Source: VRUE01 sp963720805 (lineage in GTDB: Bacteria; Actinomycetota; Thermoleophilia; Solirubrobacterales; 70-9). From it: DNA of 64,000 nucleotides. The notes beneath the pieces were generated by a model. That model did not search any database. It had not been told where the DNA came from and worked only from the letters and a program-made list of their open reading frames with translations. Of this stretch, positions 18,735-26,366 are shown one piece after another (the stretch's first letter is position 1; every line of letters starts with the position of its first letter). Both the position numbers and the translations under genes were made by a program. The stretch spans positions 62,001 through 126,000 of the forward strand of contig CAVRGT010000003.1 in assembly GCA_963720805.1 (NCBI GenBank), given 5' to 3'.

Positions 18735-19802
18735 ATGCGCATCGTCTACGTGGTCGGCACCCGGCCCAACTTCGTCAAGACCGCCCCCGTGATCGCCGCC
18801 CTGCGGGCGCGAATTCCGGCGGGGCGCCACGCGATCGTCCACACCGGCCAGCACTACGACCGGCTGATGTCGGAGGTTTTCCTCGAGCAGCTCGGCGTGC
18901 CGGCGCCGGACCACATGCTCGAGGTCGGCTCGGGCAGCCACGCCCAGCAGACCGCGCGGGTGATGGAGCGCCTCGAGCCGGTCCTGGTCGAGGAGCGCCC
19001 CGACCTGGTGGTCGTTCCCGGCGACGTCAACTCGACCGTGGCCGCCGCGCTGACCGCGGCCAAGCTGCAGATCCCGGTCGCCCACATCGAGGCCGGCCTG
19101 CGCAGCTTCGATCGCACGATGCCGGAGGAGCTCAACCGGATCCTCACCGACCAGCTCGCCGAGCAGCTCTTCATCCACAGCCCGGAGGCCAACGACAACC
19201 TGCACGCCGAGGGGATCCCGGCCGAGCGGATCCACCTGGTCGGCAACACGATGATCGACACCCTGGTCGCGCTGGAGGGCCGCTTCCGCGCCGCCGACGC
19301 CGCGGCCAAGCTCGGCGTCGAGCCGGGCGGCTTCGTCCTCGTCACCCTGCACCGCCCCGCGTTGGTCGACGGCCCGCTGCTGGCGGAGACAATCGGGCAG
19401 CTAGCGGCGCTGGCTCGAGAGCTGCCGGTCGTCTTCCCGGTCCACCCCCGCACCCGCTCGATGATGGAGGCGGTCCGCTCCGAGCACCCCGGCCTGCTGC
19501 TCTGCGACCCCCTCGGTTACCTCGACTTCCTCTCCCTGCTCGCCGACGCCCGCGCCGTCCTCACCGACTCCGGCGGCATCCAAGAGGAGACGACCTACCT
19601 CGGCATCCCCTGCTTCACCCTGCGAGCCAACACCGAGCGTCCAATAACCCTCACCGCCGGCACCAACACCCTCCTGGGCCTCGACCCGGCAGCAATCGCC
19701 CAGATCCCCCTGGCCCTAGCTCAACGTCCCGCGAAGCCGCCCGAGCCCCCGCCCCTCTGGGACGGCCACGCAGCAGAGCGCATCGCCGACATCGTCGCTT
19801 GA
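18735..19802 (+). CDS. wecB: UDP-N-acetylglucosamine 2-epimerase (non-hydrolysing)
   Basis: A 355-residue GT-B-fold epimerase that converts UDP-GlcNAc to UDP-ManNAc for cell-wall or surface polymers. It begins MRIVYVVGTRPNFVK at ATG 18735, and shows HTGQHYDRLMS, VVVPGDVNST, HIEAGLRSFD and LTDSGGIQEE, with catalytic Asp, Glu and His residues in these motifs. It is on the opposite strand to all its neighbours and separates infC from rpmI; only 43 bases lie between its start and that of rpmI. A strong hairpin follows its stop. Confidence 0.97.
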   Translation: MRIVYVVGTRPNFVKTAPVIAALRARIPAGRHAIVHTGQHYDRLMSEVFLEQLGVPAPDHMLEVGSGSHAQQTARVMERLEPVLVEERPDLVVVPGDVNSTVAAALTAAKLQIPVAHIEAGLRSFDRTMPEELNRILTDQLAEQLFIHSPEANDNLHAEGIPAERIHLVGNTMIDTLVALEGRFRAADAAAKLGVEPGGFVLVTLHRPALVDGPLLAETIGQLAALARELPVVFPVHPRTRSMMEAVRSEHPGLLLCDPLGYLDFLSLLADARAVLTDSGGIQEETTYLGIPCFTLRANTERPITLTAGTNTLLGLDPAAIAQIPLALAQRPAKPPEPPPLWDGHAAERIADIVA

Positions 19803-19803
19803 G

Positions 19804-19871
19804 GAGCGTCCGGGGCGAGGTTCCCGGGAACTCCCGGCGAAGCCGGCCCGGGGACCTTGCCCCGGGCGCTC
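19804..19871 (+). terminator. long hairpin between the convergent wecB and infC stops
   Basis: In plus-strand RNA a 25-base stem with three G-U wobbles forms (GAGCG..CGCTC outermost) around an inner CCGGC-GAA-GCCGG hairpin. It starts one base after the wecB stop and ends one base before the infC stop (19873). The wobbles favour function for wecB. There is no T run, which is usual in GC-rich Actinobacteria. Confidence 0.7.
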
Positions 19872-19872
19872 T

Positions 19873-20517
19873 TTACGCTGCGGCGTCGTCAGCCGTGTTC
19901 TCGGCCGGGTCAGCCGTGTTCTCGACTGGGTCAGCCGAGTCCTCGGCCGGAGCAGCGTCCTCTTTGGCCGCCTCTTTCCCCGGCGCCAGCAACATGCTCA
20001 TGTTGCGCCCTTCCTGCAGCGGCTGGGACTCGATCACGGCGAGCTCGCCGAGGTCCTCGAAGAGCCGTTGCAGCAGTGCCCTGCCCCGCTCGGGGTGAGC
20101 CTGCTCGCGGCCGCGGAACATGATCGTCACCTTGACCTTGTCCTGGTGGCGCAGGAAGCGCTCGACGTGGCCCTTCTTGGTTTCGTAATCGTGCTGGGCG
20201 ATCTTCGGCCGCAGCTTGATCTCGCGAATGTTGACCTGCTGCTGGTGCTTGCGCGCCTGCTTTTGCTTCTGCTCCTGCTCGTACTTGTACTTCGAGTAGT
20301 CGAGCAGGCGGGTCACCGGCGGCTTCGAGTTGGGCGCCACCTCGACCAGATCGAGGTCGGCGTCCTGGGCGCGTTTGAGCGCCTCGTTGATCTCGACCAC
20401 CCCGAGCTGCTCGCCCTCCGCCCCGATCAGGCGGACTTTGGGCACGCGGATCCGCTCGTTGATCCTGGTGCTGTCGCGCTCTGGTGGGCGCCGATCGAAC
20501 CTACGCGGGACCGGCAC
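19873..20517 (-). CDS. infC: translation initiation factor IF-3 with acidic C-terminal tail
   Basis: A 214-residue IF-3, about 30 residues longer than usual. The N domain has RINERIRVPKVRLI and LDLVEVAPNSKPPVTRLLDY; the C domain has KEIKLRPKIAQHDYETK and VTIMFRGREQ. The last ~35 residues are Ala/Glu/Asp-rich and contain a 7-residue repeat (ENTADPA) encoded by three 21-base tandem repeats. The upstream frame starts at 20517; MINER-like start is not visible, so the exact N terminus is uncertain. Unusually, rpmI does not follow directly. Confidence 0.95.
   Translation of the reverse strand: MPVPRRFDRRPPERDSTRINERIRVPKVRLIGAEGEQLGVVEINEALKRAQDADLDLVEVAPNSKPPVTRLLDYSKYKYEQEQKQKQARKHQQQVNIREIKLRPKIAQHDYETKKGHVERFLRHQDKVKVTIMFRGREQAHPERGRALLQRLFEDLGELAVIESQPLQEGRNMSMLLAPGKEAAKEDAAPAEDSADPVENTADPAENTADDAAA
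19888..19950. repeat. three 21-base tandem repeats in the infC tail
   Basis: Units at 19888-19908, 19909-19929 and 19930-19950 begin GTCAGCCGTGTTCTCG or a close variant. The unit is seven codons, so copy-number change keeps the frame. Confidence 0.85.
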
Positions 20518-20607
20518 TATCTAAGTGAGGTGTGGTGCTTCAAGCGGACGAGAGGTTGGGACGCTGGCACGGGACTCAGCGGCGCGGGGTGTTTGGCGTG
20601 CCTGCAA

Positions 20608-22515
20608 TCAAGTGTCCGGAGTATAGACAGAGCGCACGCGCTCGGCGAAGGCGGCCGGCGCCATCGCCCCCAGCTCGCCCTCCTCGTGGGAACGAACCGC
20701 CACCGCGCCGGCCTCCTGCTCGCGGTCGCCGACGACGAGCATGTAGGGGTAGCGGCCGAGCTCAGCGTCGCGAATCTTCCGGCCGACCGACTCGGATCGA
20801 TCGTCGGCCTCGACCCGCACGCCGGCCTCGCGCAGCTCGGCGAGGACCCGCCCGGCGTACTCGTTGTGCCTGTCGGAGACGGGCAGAACGATTGCCTGTA
20901 CCGGCGCCAGCCAGACCGGGAAGCGACCGGCGTAATGCTCGATCAGGATCCCGGCGAAGCGCTCCATCGAGCCGAGCAAGGCGCGGTGGATCATCACCGG
21001 CCGGTGGGCGGCGTCGTCGGCGCCGACGTAGCTGAGGTCGAAGCGCTCGGGCATCTGGAAGTCGAGCTGGCAGGTGCCGCACTGCCAGGAGCGGCCGAGC
21101 GCGTCGGTGACGTGGAAGTCGATCTTCGGCCCGTAGAAGGCACCGTCGCCCGGGTTGATCTCGTACTCGCGCCCCTGCCGGTCCAGCGCCTCGGTCAGCG
21201 CCGCCTCGGCCTTCGCCCACTGCTGCTCGGAGCCCATCGACTTCTCCGGCCGGGTCGAGAGCTCGACCCGAACGTCCTCGAAACCGAAGCGCGCGTAGAG
21301 CTCGTCTATCGCCGCGCAGATGTCGGCGACCTCATCGGCGATCTGCTCCTCGGTGCAGTAGACGTGGGCGTCGTCCTGGGTGAAGGCGCGCACCCGCAGC
21401 AGCCCGTGCAGGACGCCCTCGCGCTCGTTGCGCGAGACCCGGCCGAACTCGGCCAGGCGCAGTGGCAGCTCGCGGTAGGAGTGGCGCTCGGCGTCGAAGA
21501 CCAGGCAGGCGCCAGGACAGTTCATCGGCCGCAACGCGAGCCGCTTCTCGTCGGACTGCATGAAGTACATGTCGTCGCGGTAGTTGTCCCAGTGCCCGGA
21601 GCGGTGCCAGAGCTCCTCGTCGAGCACCTGCGGTGTGGCGATCTCCTTGTAGCCGCGCTTGCGCAGTTGGGCCTGCACCTCGGTTTCGATCAGGCGCAGC
21701 AGCGTCGTTCCGTTGGGCAGCCAGAAAGGCATCCCGGGAGCCTCCTCGCGCAGCATGAAGATGCCGAGCTGGGGGCCGAGGCGGCGGTGGTCGCGCTTCT
21801 TCGCCTGCTCGATCCGCTCCAGGTGCTTGTTCAGCTCCTTCTTGGAGAAGAAGGCGGTGCCGTAGATCCGGGTCAGCATCTGGCGCTTCTCGTCACCGCG
21901 CCAGTAGGCGCCGGCGAGCGAGCTCAGCTTGATCGCCTTGATCCGGCCGGTGGACGGACCGTGCGGGCCGCGACAGAGGTCCTCGAAAGGGCCGTTGCGA
22001 TAGAGCGAGACGGTCTCGACCCCTTCTTTCTCGATCAGGTCGCGGATCAGCTCGACCTTGTAGTCCTCGCCCTGCCCTTCGAAGATCTCGACCGCCTCGC
22101 CGACCGGCACATCGCGACGCTCGAAGGCCTCGTCGGCCTCGATGTGGGCCCGCATCGCCGCCTCGATCTTCTCCAGGTCGGCGTCGGTGACCTTGACCTC
22201 CTGCGGGAAGTCGAAGTCGTAGTAGAAGCCGTTCTCGATCGCCGGCCCGATCGTCACCTTGGTCCCCGGGTAGAGCTCCTGTACCGCCTCGGCCATCACG
22301 TGGGCCGCGTCGTGGCGGATCAGGTCGAGCGCGTCCGGATCACGGTCGGTGAGGATGCCGATCTCGGCCCCATCCGGCAGAGGCGCCGCGAGGTCGCGCA
22401 GTTCACCGTCAACCCGGATCGCCAGCGCCGCCTTGGCCAGCCCCGGCCCGATCGCCGCAGCGGCGTCCGCGCCCGACGCCCCGTCGGCGAGTTCCAACGC
22501 CGTCCCGTCAGGCAA
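20608..22515 (-). CDS. thrS: threonyl-tRNA synthetase
   Basis: A 635-residue class II synthetase. TGS domain at the start (LPDGTALELADG), the editing-domain zinc motif HDAAHVMAEAV (residues ~68-78), and the catalytic core with RPMNCPGACLVF, QCGTCQLDF and the C-terminal anticodon-binding domain (QAIVLPVSDRHNEYA). The first canonical start is TTG 22515, but the coding pattern KITVG continues upstream as in other TGS domains until an in-frame TAG; a single missing base would join it to ATG 22556. The true start is therefore uncertain. Confidence 0.97.
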   Translation of the reverse strand: MPDGTALELADGASGADAAAAIGPGLAKAALAIRVDGELRDLAAPLPDGAEIGILTDRDPDALDLIRHDAAHVMAEAVQELYPGTKVTIGPAIENGFYYDFDFPQEVKVTDADLEKIEAAMRAHIEADEAFERRDVPVGEAVEIFEGQGEDYKVELIRDLIEKEGVETVSLYRNGPFEDLCRGPHGPSTGRIKAIKLSSLAGAYWRGDEKRQMLTRIYGTAFFSKKELNKHLERIEQAKKRDHRRLGPQLGIFMLREEAPGMPFWLPNGTTLLRLIETEVQAQLRKRGYKEIATPQVLDEELWHRSGHWDNYRDDMYFMQSDEKRLALRPMNCPGACLVFDAERHSYRELPLRLAEFGRVSRNEREGVLHGLLRVRAFTQDDAHVYCTEEQIADEVADICAAIDELYARFGFEDVRVELSTRPEKSMGSEQQWAKAEAALTEALDRQGREYEINPGDGAFYGPKIDFHVTDALGRSWQCGTCQLDFQMPERFDLSYVGADDAAHRPVMIHRALLGSMERFAGILIEHYAGRFPVWLAPVQAIVLPVSDRHNEYAGRVLAELREAGVRVEADDRSESVGRKIRDAELGRYPYMLVVGDREQEAGAVAVRSHEEGELGAMAPAAFAERVRSVYTPDT

Positions 22516-22590
22516 CCCAACCGTGATCTTCTGCGTGGCCGCCCCGATCCGCCCATGCTACCCACGCCACCCCTGACCACTACCCCACGC

Positions 22591-22635
22591 TGACTTCCCG
22601 CTTTGTCGCGCTATTCGCGAAGAAAGAGGAAGTCA
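22591..22635. repeat. short palindrome between the membrane-protein stop and thrS
   Basis: Outer arms TGACTTCC / GGAAGTCA (22591-22598, 22628-22635) enclose an inner hairpin TCGCG-CTATT-CGCGA. It ends one base before the stop codon of the upstream gene (22637). It may be a terminator hairpin; no T run. No second copy is seen here. Confidence 0.6.
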
Positions 22636-22636
22636 C

Positions 22637-24481
22637 TCAACGAGGAGCGCCTTGGCGGGCTTGGCGGACGGCTATGAGGGGGCAGGGGCTTTGGGCTTTG
22701 GCGCTGGGGGCTTGCCAGAGGACGTAGGGCGGGGCGGTGCGGACGCGGCGCAGGCCGACGAACGGTGGCCCGACGTGGCTCAATTCCGAGATGACGAAGC
22801 GGACGCCTGGGGGCGGGCGTCTCTTCATTTCTTCTGCCGCGGCGATGCAGACCCGGCCGCCGCGCAGCTCCCAGGCAATGTATGGCGTGCCCTGTTCGTC
22901 GTCGAGCAGCTGTTTTGAGGCGAGGACAAGGGTCGGCCCTTCGCCAACATCGCCACGGAAGCCGGTCAGCGCCGGTGAGTAGGAACTTGGGCCGACCGGT
23001 GCGTTGGCCAAAGCGAGGAGCGAACAACCGGCTGCCGCCAGCAGGTACAGCCAGGCCACCGGGCGGCGCAGCAACGGCAGGACGATGACCAGCGCCGCCA
23101 GCGGCGCGCCGACCTCGATCGCCTTGGCGGCGGTGTAGGGCGTGCCACCGAGCCGGGCGGCGGCGTAGGCAGACACTGCGGCTGCGAGACCGGCGATCAA
23201 TGCGAACTCGCGGCGGCGCCAGCAAACCGCCAACCCGTAGAGCAGGAGGATCGAGGCAAAGGCGGCGCCGGCGTAGTAGCCGAGCGCCGGCACCGCACCG
23301 GCCCCGGGTGTGAGGCGGAAGTCGCCCGAGGGCCAGATGCCGAAGCCCTCGAAGGGGGAGATCTGGCCGAAGAGGTTGCCGAGGCCGGGGCCGTTGGGGT
23401 CGAAGGTCTCGAAGCTGTGGAAGTCGATCATGCGGCCGATCTCCGGGGCGATCAGGACGGTGAAGAGGAGCACGGCGAACGACAAGGCGCGGGCTGGCGA
23501 GGGACCAAGCGCCCCTCCCGCGGGTCCTGTCACCGCAGGGGACCCCCCACCCCCTCCGGTCGCTAAAGCGTCCTCGGGGGCGGGCCCCCCTACGGTGCCA
23601 CCCGCGGGAGGGGCGCCTTTAATCCGCGCCGAGAGGGCCTCGGCGAGAAGCCAGATGACCGCGGCGCCACCCAGCCATATGAGACCCGGAAAGCTGTAGG
23701 TGTAAACCGAGCCCACCGCAAGCAGCGCCGCAGGGACGAAACGCAGTGGCAGGTCGCGCCATTCGGGGTTGCGCGATGCCTCGCGCAGGGCTAGGACGAA
23801 GGCTAGGAAGAAGAGGGCCTGCATTGTCTCCTTGAAGGAGCCCTGGGCGTAGTAGGAGGCGACCATGTAGGTGAGGCCGACTATGAGGGCGGCGGGGATG
23901 CGCAGGGGCCAGGGTTGATCGCGGAACGCGGTCAGGGCCGTTAGGGAGGCGAGGGTCGCTACCGCGATCATCAGGCCGCTGAAGCCCTGGACCAGGCCGA
24001 TGCCGAGGCTGTTGTGCAGCGCGACGACGATCGAGTGCGGACCGAGGGGATAGCCCTGGTGGAGCAGCTGTGAGGGCTGACCGTCGGCCAGCCGGGCCGC
24101 CGCCAGCAGGTGCTGGGACATGTCGGGGTTGAAGCTGGTGCCGAGGATGCCGAAGTGGCCGGCGGCGATGAAGGGGATTGCGGTTGCGATCAGTGCCCCC
24201 AGCGCCACGGGAGCACCCGCGCGCAGCGCCCCTCCCCCGTCCTCCAAACTGCCCCAGAGGTACACGATCGACCCGGCGACCAACCCCAGGACCACAACCG
24301 CGGAGACCACGCCGTGCCCCGGCAGGCGCACGGTCCCCCAGCAGAACGCGCAGAGCAGCGCCAGCCCGACCGCGGGCGACAGCCAAGACCAGTGGCGGAC
24401 GCCGCAGAGCGCGATCGCCGCCTGACCGAGCGCCAGCGAGGCGCCACAGATGAGGAGCACGGCTGCATAGGTCCCGACCAC
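22637..24481 (-). CDS. large polytopic membrane protein of unknown function
   Basis: A 614-residue protein with many hydrophobic helices, starting with VGTYAAVLLICGASLALGQAAI and continuing through segments such as LGALIATAIPFIAAG and PVAWLYLLAAAGCSLLAL. The layout of a helix-rich N-terminal two thirds plus a soluble C-terminal part with RGGRVCIAAAEEM resembles GT-C-type or oligosaccharide-handling membrane proteins of Actinobacteria, but no catalytic motif is certain. A Gly/Pro/Ala-rich loop at residues ~290-325 is encoded by a palindromic element (23509-23616), inserted in frame. Function not assigned. Confidence 0.8.
   Translation of the reverse strand: MVGTYAAVLLICGASLALGQAAIALCGVRHWSWLSPAVGLALLCAFCWGTVRLPGHGVVSAVVVLGLVAGSIVYLWGSLEDGGGALRAGAPVALGALIATAIPFIAAGHFGILGTSFNPDMSQHLLAAARLADGQPSQLLHQGYPLGPHSIVVALHNSLGIGLVQGFSGLMIAVATLASLTALTAFRDQPWPLRIPAALIVGLTYMVASYYAQGSFKETMQALFFLAFVLALREASRNPEWRDLPLRFVPAALLAVGSVYTYSFPGLIWLGGAAVIWLLAEALSARIKGAPPAGGTVGGPAPEDALATGGGGGSPAVTGPAGGALGPSPARALSFAVLLFTVLIAPEIGRMIDFHSFETFDPNGPGLGNLFGQISPFEGFGIWPSGDFRLTPGAGAVPALGYYAGAAFASILLLYGLAVCWRRREFALIAGLAAAVSAYAAARLGGTPYTAAKAIEVGAPLAALVIVLPLLRRPVAWLYLLAAAGCSLLALANAPVGPSSYSPALTGFRGDVGEGPTLVLASKQLLDDEQGTPYIAWELRGGRVCIAAAEEMKRRPPPGVRFVISELSHVGPPFVGLRRVRTAPPYVLWQAPSAKAQSPCPLIAVRQARQGAPR
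23509..23616. repeat. palindromic element, family V, in frame inside a membrane-protein gene
   Basis: Outer arms of 17 bases (23509-23525 and 23600-23616, GCGCCCCTCCCGCGGGT and complement), then a further interrupted inner stem of C and G runs, around a centre CGGTCGCTAAAGCG. The whole is in frame and encodes a Gly/Pro/Ala loop between two membrane helices. Confidence 0.75.
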
Positions 24482-24506
24482 GAGGCCGCGAGCCTAGACT
24501 GCGAGC

Positions 24507-24941
24507 ATGGCGTTCGTTCCGCCGGCCCGTCATCTGCTGCGTGCGAGGGACCTCGCCGACGCTCGCTACTCCGAGCCGCTCGACGTCGATGACCTGGCCG
24601 CGGCGGCCGGGCTCTCGCGAGCGCATTTCAGCCGCGAGTTCAAGCGCGCCTTCGGCGAGTCGCCGCACGCCTATCTGCTCACCCGCCGGCTCGAGCGGGC
24701 GGCGGCTCTGTTGCGCACCACCGACCGCTCCGTCGCCGACATCTGCCTCTCGGTCGGCCTGCAGAGCATCGGCTCGTTCACGACCAGCTTCAGCCGCACC
24801 TACGGGCGCTCGCCGACTGCATACCGCGCCGCCCACCCGCCGGCCTCGAGCAATGCCCTGGTCCCGGGCTGCGTGGTCCGCGCCTACTCCCGCCCCCAAC
24901 ACCGCACGTTTCGAGAAGACAGACCGCCCGTCCCGACCTAG
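24507..24941 (+). CDS. AraC-family transcription regulator (DNA-binding domain only)
   Basis: A 144-residue protein that is essentially the two helix-turn-helix AraC domain: LDVDDLAAAAGLSRAHFSREFKRAFGESPHAYLLTRRLERA for the first helix-turn-helix and VADICLSVGLQSIGSFTTSFSRTYGRSPTAYR for the second. No sensor domain is present. It lies 38 bases before the VOC gene, and such AraC/VOC pairs are frequent, the regulator probably controlling the neighbour. The last ~30 residues are unstructured. Confidence 0.92.
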   Translation: MAFVPPARHLLRARDLADARYSEPLDVDDLAAAAGLSRAHFSREFKRAFGESPHAYLLTRRLERAAALLRTTDRSVADICLSVGLQSIGSFTTSFSRTYGRSPTAYRAAHPPASSNALVPGCVVRAYSRPQHRTFREDRPPVPT

Positions 24942-24979
24942 CATCGCCGCCGACCTTTCCGTTCCAACCGAAGGAGACG

Positions 24980-25408
24980 ATGATGATCAGGATCGCCAAC
25001 GCCCAGCTCTGGGTCCACGACCAAGACGAGGCGCTTGCCTTCTACACCGAGAAGGTCGGCATGGAGGTTCGCGCCGACGTGACGCTGGCGGAGATGGGTG
25101 ACTTCCGCTGGCTGACGGTTGGCCCGGTTGGACAGGAGGACGTCTCGATCGTGCTGATGGCCATCCCCGCAGCGCCGGTGATGGACGAGGAGACCGCGGG
25201 CCAGGTTCGCGAGCTGATGGCGAAGGGCTTCGCCGGCACGGTCTTCCTCACCACCGACAATTGCCAGGCCTCCTACGAAGAGCTGAAGGGGCGCGGAGTC
25301 GAGTTCACCGAAGCCCCCGAGGAGCGGCCCTACGGAATCGACTCCGGCTTCCGCGACCCCTCCGGCAACAACATCCGCCTCGCCGAGGTGAGGATGGCCG
25401 GGGTCTGA
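24980..25408 (+). CDS. VOC-family (glyoxalase/bleomycin-resistance-like) protein
   Basis: A 142-residue vicinal-oxygen-chelate protein with paired beta-alpha-beta-beta-beta modules. The first opens IANAQLWVHDQDEALAFYTEKVGMEV; the second includes SYEELKGRGVEFTEAPEERPYG and ends FRDPSGNNIRLAE. Metal-ligand positions are plausible but the substrate cannot be predicted. A good GAAGGAG site precedes the double ATG at 24980/24983. It is co-oriented with the AraC regulator. Confidence 0.93.
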   Translation: MMIRIANAQLWVHDQDEALAFYTEKVGMEVRADVTLAEMGDFRWLTVGPVGQEDVSIVLMAIPAAPVMDEETAGQVRELMAKGFAGTVFLTTDNCQASYEELKGRGVEFTEAPEERPYGIDSGFRDPSGNNIRLAEVRMAGV

Positions 25409-25422
25409 GACCTCGGCCAAAG

Positions 25423-25495
25423 TGGGCACAGCTGGGCTCGAACCAGCGACCTCCGCCTTGTCGAGGCGGCGCTCTCCCAACTGAGCTATGCGCCC
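25423..25495 (-). tRNA. tRNA-Val (GAC anticodon)
   Basis: A complete 73-base cloverleaf on the minus strand: acceptor GGGCGCA/TGTGCCC with A73, D arm GCTC..GAGC, anticodon stem CCGCC/GGCGG, T arm GCTGG-TTCGAGC-CCAGC. The anticodon loop reads UCGACAA, giving GAC (Val). Position 33 is C instead of the almost universal U. CCA is not encoded. A TAGATT hexamer about 15 bases upstream could be a -10 element. Confidence 0.9.
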
Positions 25496-25617
25496 GGGAT
25501 GCCTGAATCTAGCAGCGGCACGCAGGCCGATGAGGCCTCGCGACGAAGGTTCAAGTCCAGCGCTGCAAGTGCCGATGCAAGCCGTGCAACTTTTCAGCTA
25601 ACTCGGTGTTTCTATTT

Positions 25618-25717
25618 GCAGCGACCGATTAAGGCTTGAGGACCGACGAGCCAGGGAAACAAAGTCTCGCTGGTGGCACGTCCTTCGGAAACAGAGGGCC
25701 CCGAAAGGGGCCCTTTT
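25618..25717 (+). ncRNA. candidate small RNA or leader ending in a terminator
   Basis: Upstream of the terminator an imperfect stem GACGAGCCA (25642-25651 area) pairs with TGGCACGTC (25673-25681), with an inner CCAG/CTGG. The sequence is less GC-rich than its surroundings. It may be an independent RNA or the leader of the 25796 gene. No known RNA family recognised. Confidence 0.3.
25696..25717 (+). terminator. Rho-independent terminator
   Basis: Stem GGGCCCC-GAAA-GGGGCCC (25696-25713) with a GNRA-type tetraloop followed by TTTT on the plus strand. Nothing annotated on the plus strand ends before it within 280 bases, which is why a small RNA or attenuator is suspected. Confidence 0.8.
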
Positions 25718-25795
25718 CCGTTCCGTCGCACGGGCTGGCCGAATGTTGGACGGAGCGACGCGCAAAGCGCCTCGCCTCCCACTCGTTTCCTTACC

Positions 25796-26350
25796 GTGGA
25801 CACCGTGAGCGAACACAGACAGCCCCTGGTCCAGTTTCGATCCACGCCCGCGGCGGAACCCAAGGTCGAACTGGGGCGAAAGGTCGCAGACGATGCCGAG
25901 ACCCCGGACAAGCGACGGGTCTTCCGCTTGCCGCTGCTTCGCGGTCGCTCAGCGCCGAGCACTGCCTCCCGGGAGGAGCGGGCGGCGCTGAAGGACCGTC
26001 AGAAGCAGCTGGAATCTGCCGAGGCGGCCGAGGCGGCTTTCTTCGAGACGCCGGCGGGAAGGGCGCGCCTCGCCTACAAACGGGGACATCGACTCTTCCA
26101 GTACGAACTCGGGATCAACGAGCTCAGCCCGACGGTCATACCCGGCCCGATCGGATCACCCGCCCGCGAGACCACCGACCCGGTTGACATCCTCAACTCG
26201 GTCACGGTCGAGGGTTGGAAGCTGGTCACCGGCAAGTTCCTCCAGTCCGAGATGCGCAACGGGGCGATCGGCGTCTACCTCTTCAAGCGCTCGCAAAAAC
26301 GGCGCTTGGCGATGAACAACCCCTGGCAGGCCCCCGGCACCACCGACTGA
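25796..26350 (+). CDS. hypothetical protein, DUF4177-like C-terminal half
   Basis: A 184-residue protein (GTG 25796, or GTG 25805). The first ~60 residues are polar and low in complexity; a short helical segment (REERAALKDRQKQLESAEAAEA) follows. The C-terminal ~80 residues have RLFQYELGI...ILNSVTVEGWKLVTGKFLQSE...GVYLFKRS, the pattern of small DUF4177-like strands around the WKLV motif. Function unknown. Preceded by a terminator hairpin that could attenuate it. Confidence 0.65.
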   Translation: MDTVSEHRQPLVQFRSTPAAEPKVELGRKVADDAETPDKRRVFRLPLLRGRSAPSTASREERAALKDRQKQLESAEAAEAAFFETPAGRARLAYKRGHRLFQYELGINELSPTVIPGPIGSPARETTDPVDILNSVTVEGWKLVTGKFLQSEMRNGAIGVYLFKRSQKRRLAMNNPWQAPGTTD

Positions 26351-26366
26351 GCACGGTTCGCCGCGC

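Larger units (their letters stand above)
25496..25795. other. 300-base intergenic region with a candidate RNA and terminator
   Basis: No convincing protein gene. It holds short TGCAAG repeats near 25565-25590, an AT-richer stretch (25590-25620) and a terminator (25696-25717). Confidence 0.5.

Noticed and set aside
20518..20607. T-box or amino-acid leader between thrS and infC, and before pheS or valS
   Set aside because: No T-box consensus (AGGGUGGNACCGCG) or leader peptide with runs of the cognate amino acid was visible.
25042..25260. Short antisense frames over the VOC gene and similar small frames throughout
   Set aside because: Shadow frames without ribosome sites or conserved patterns.
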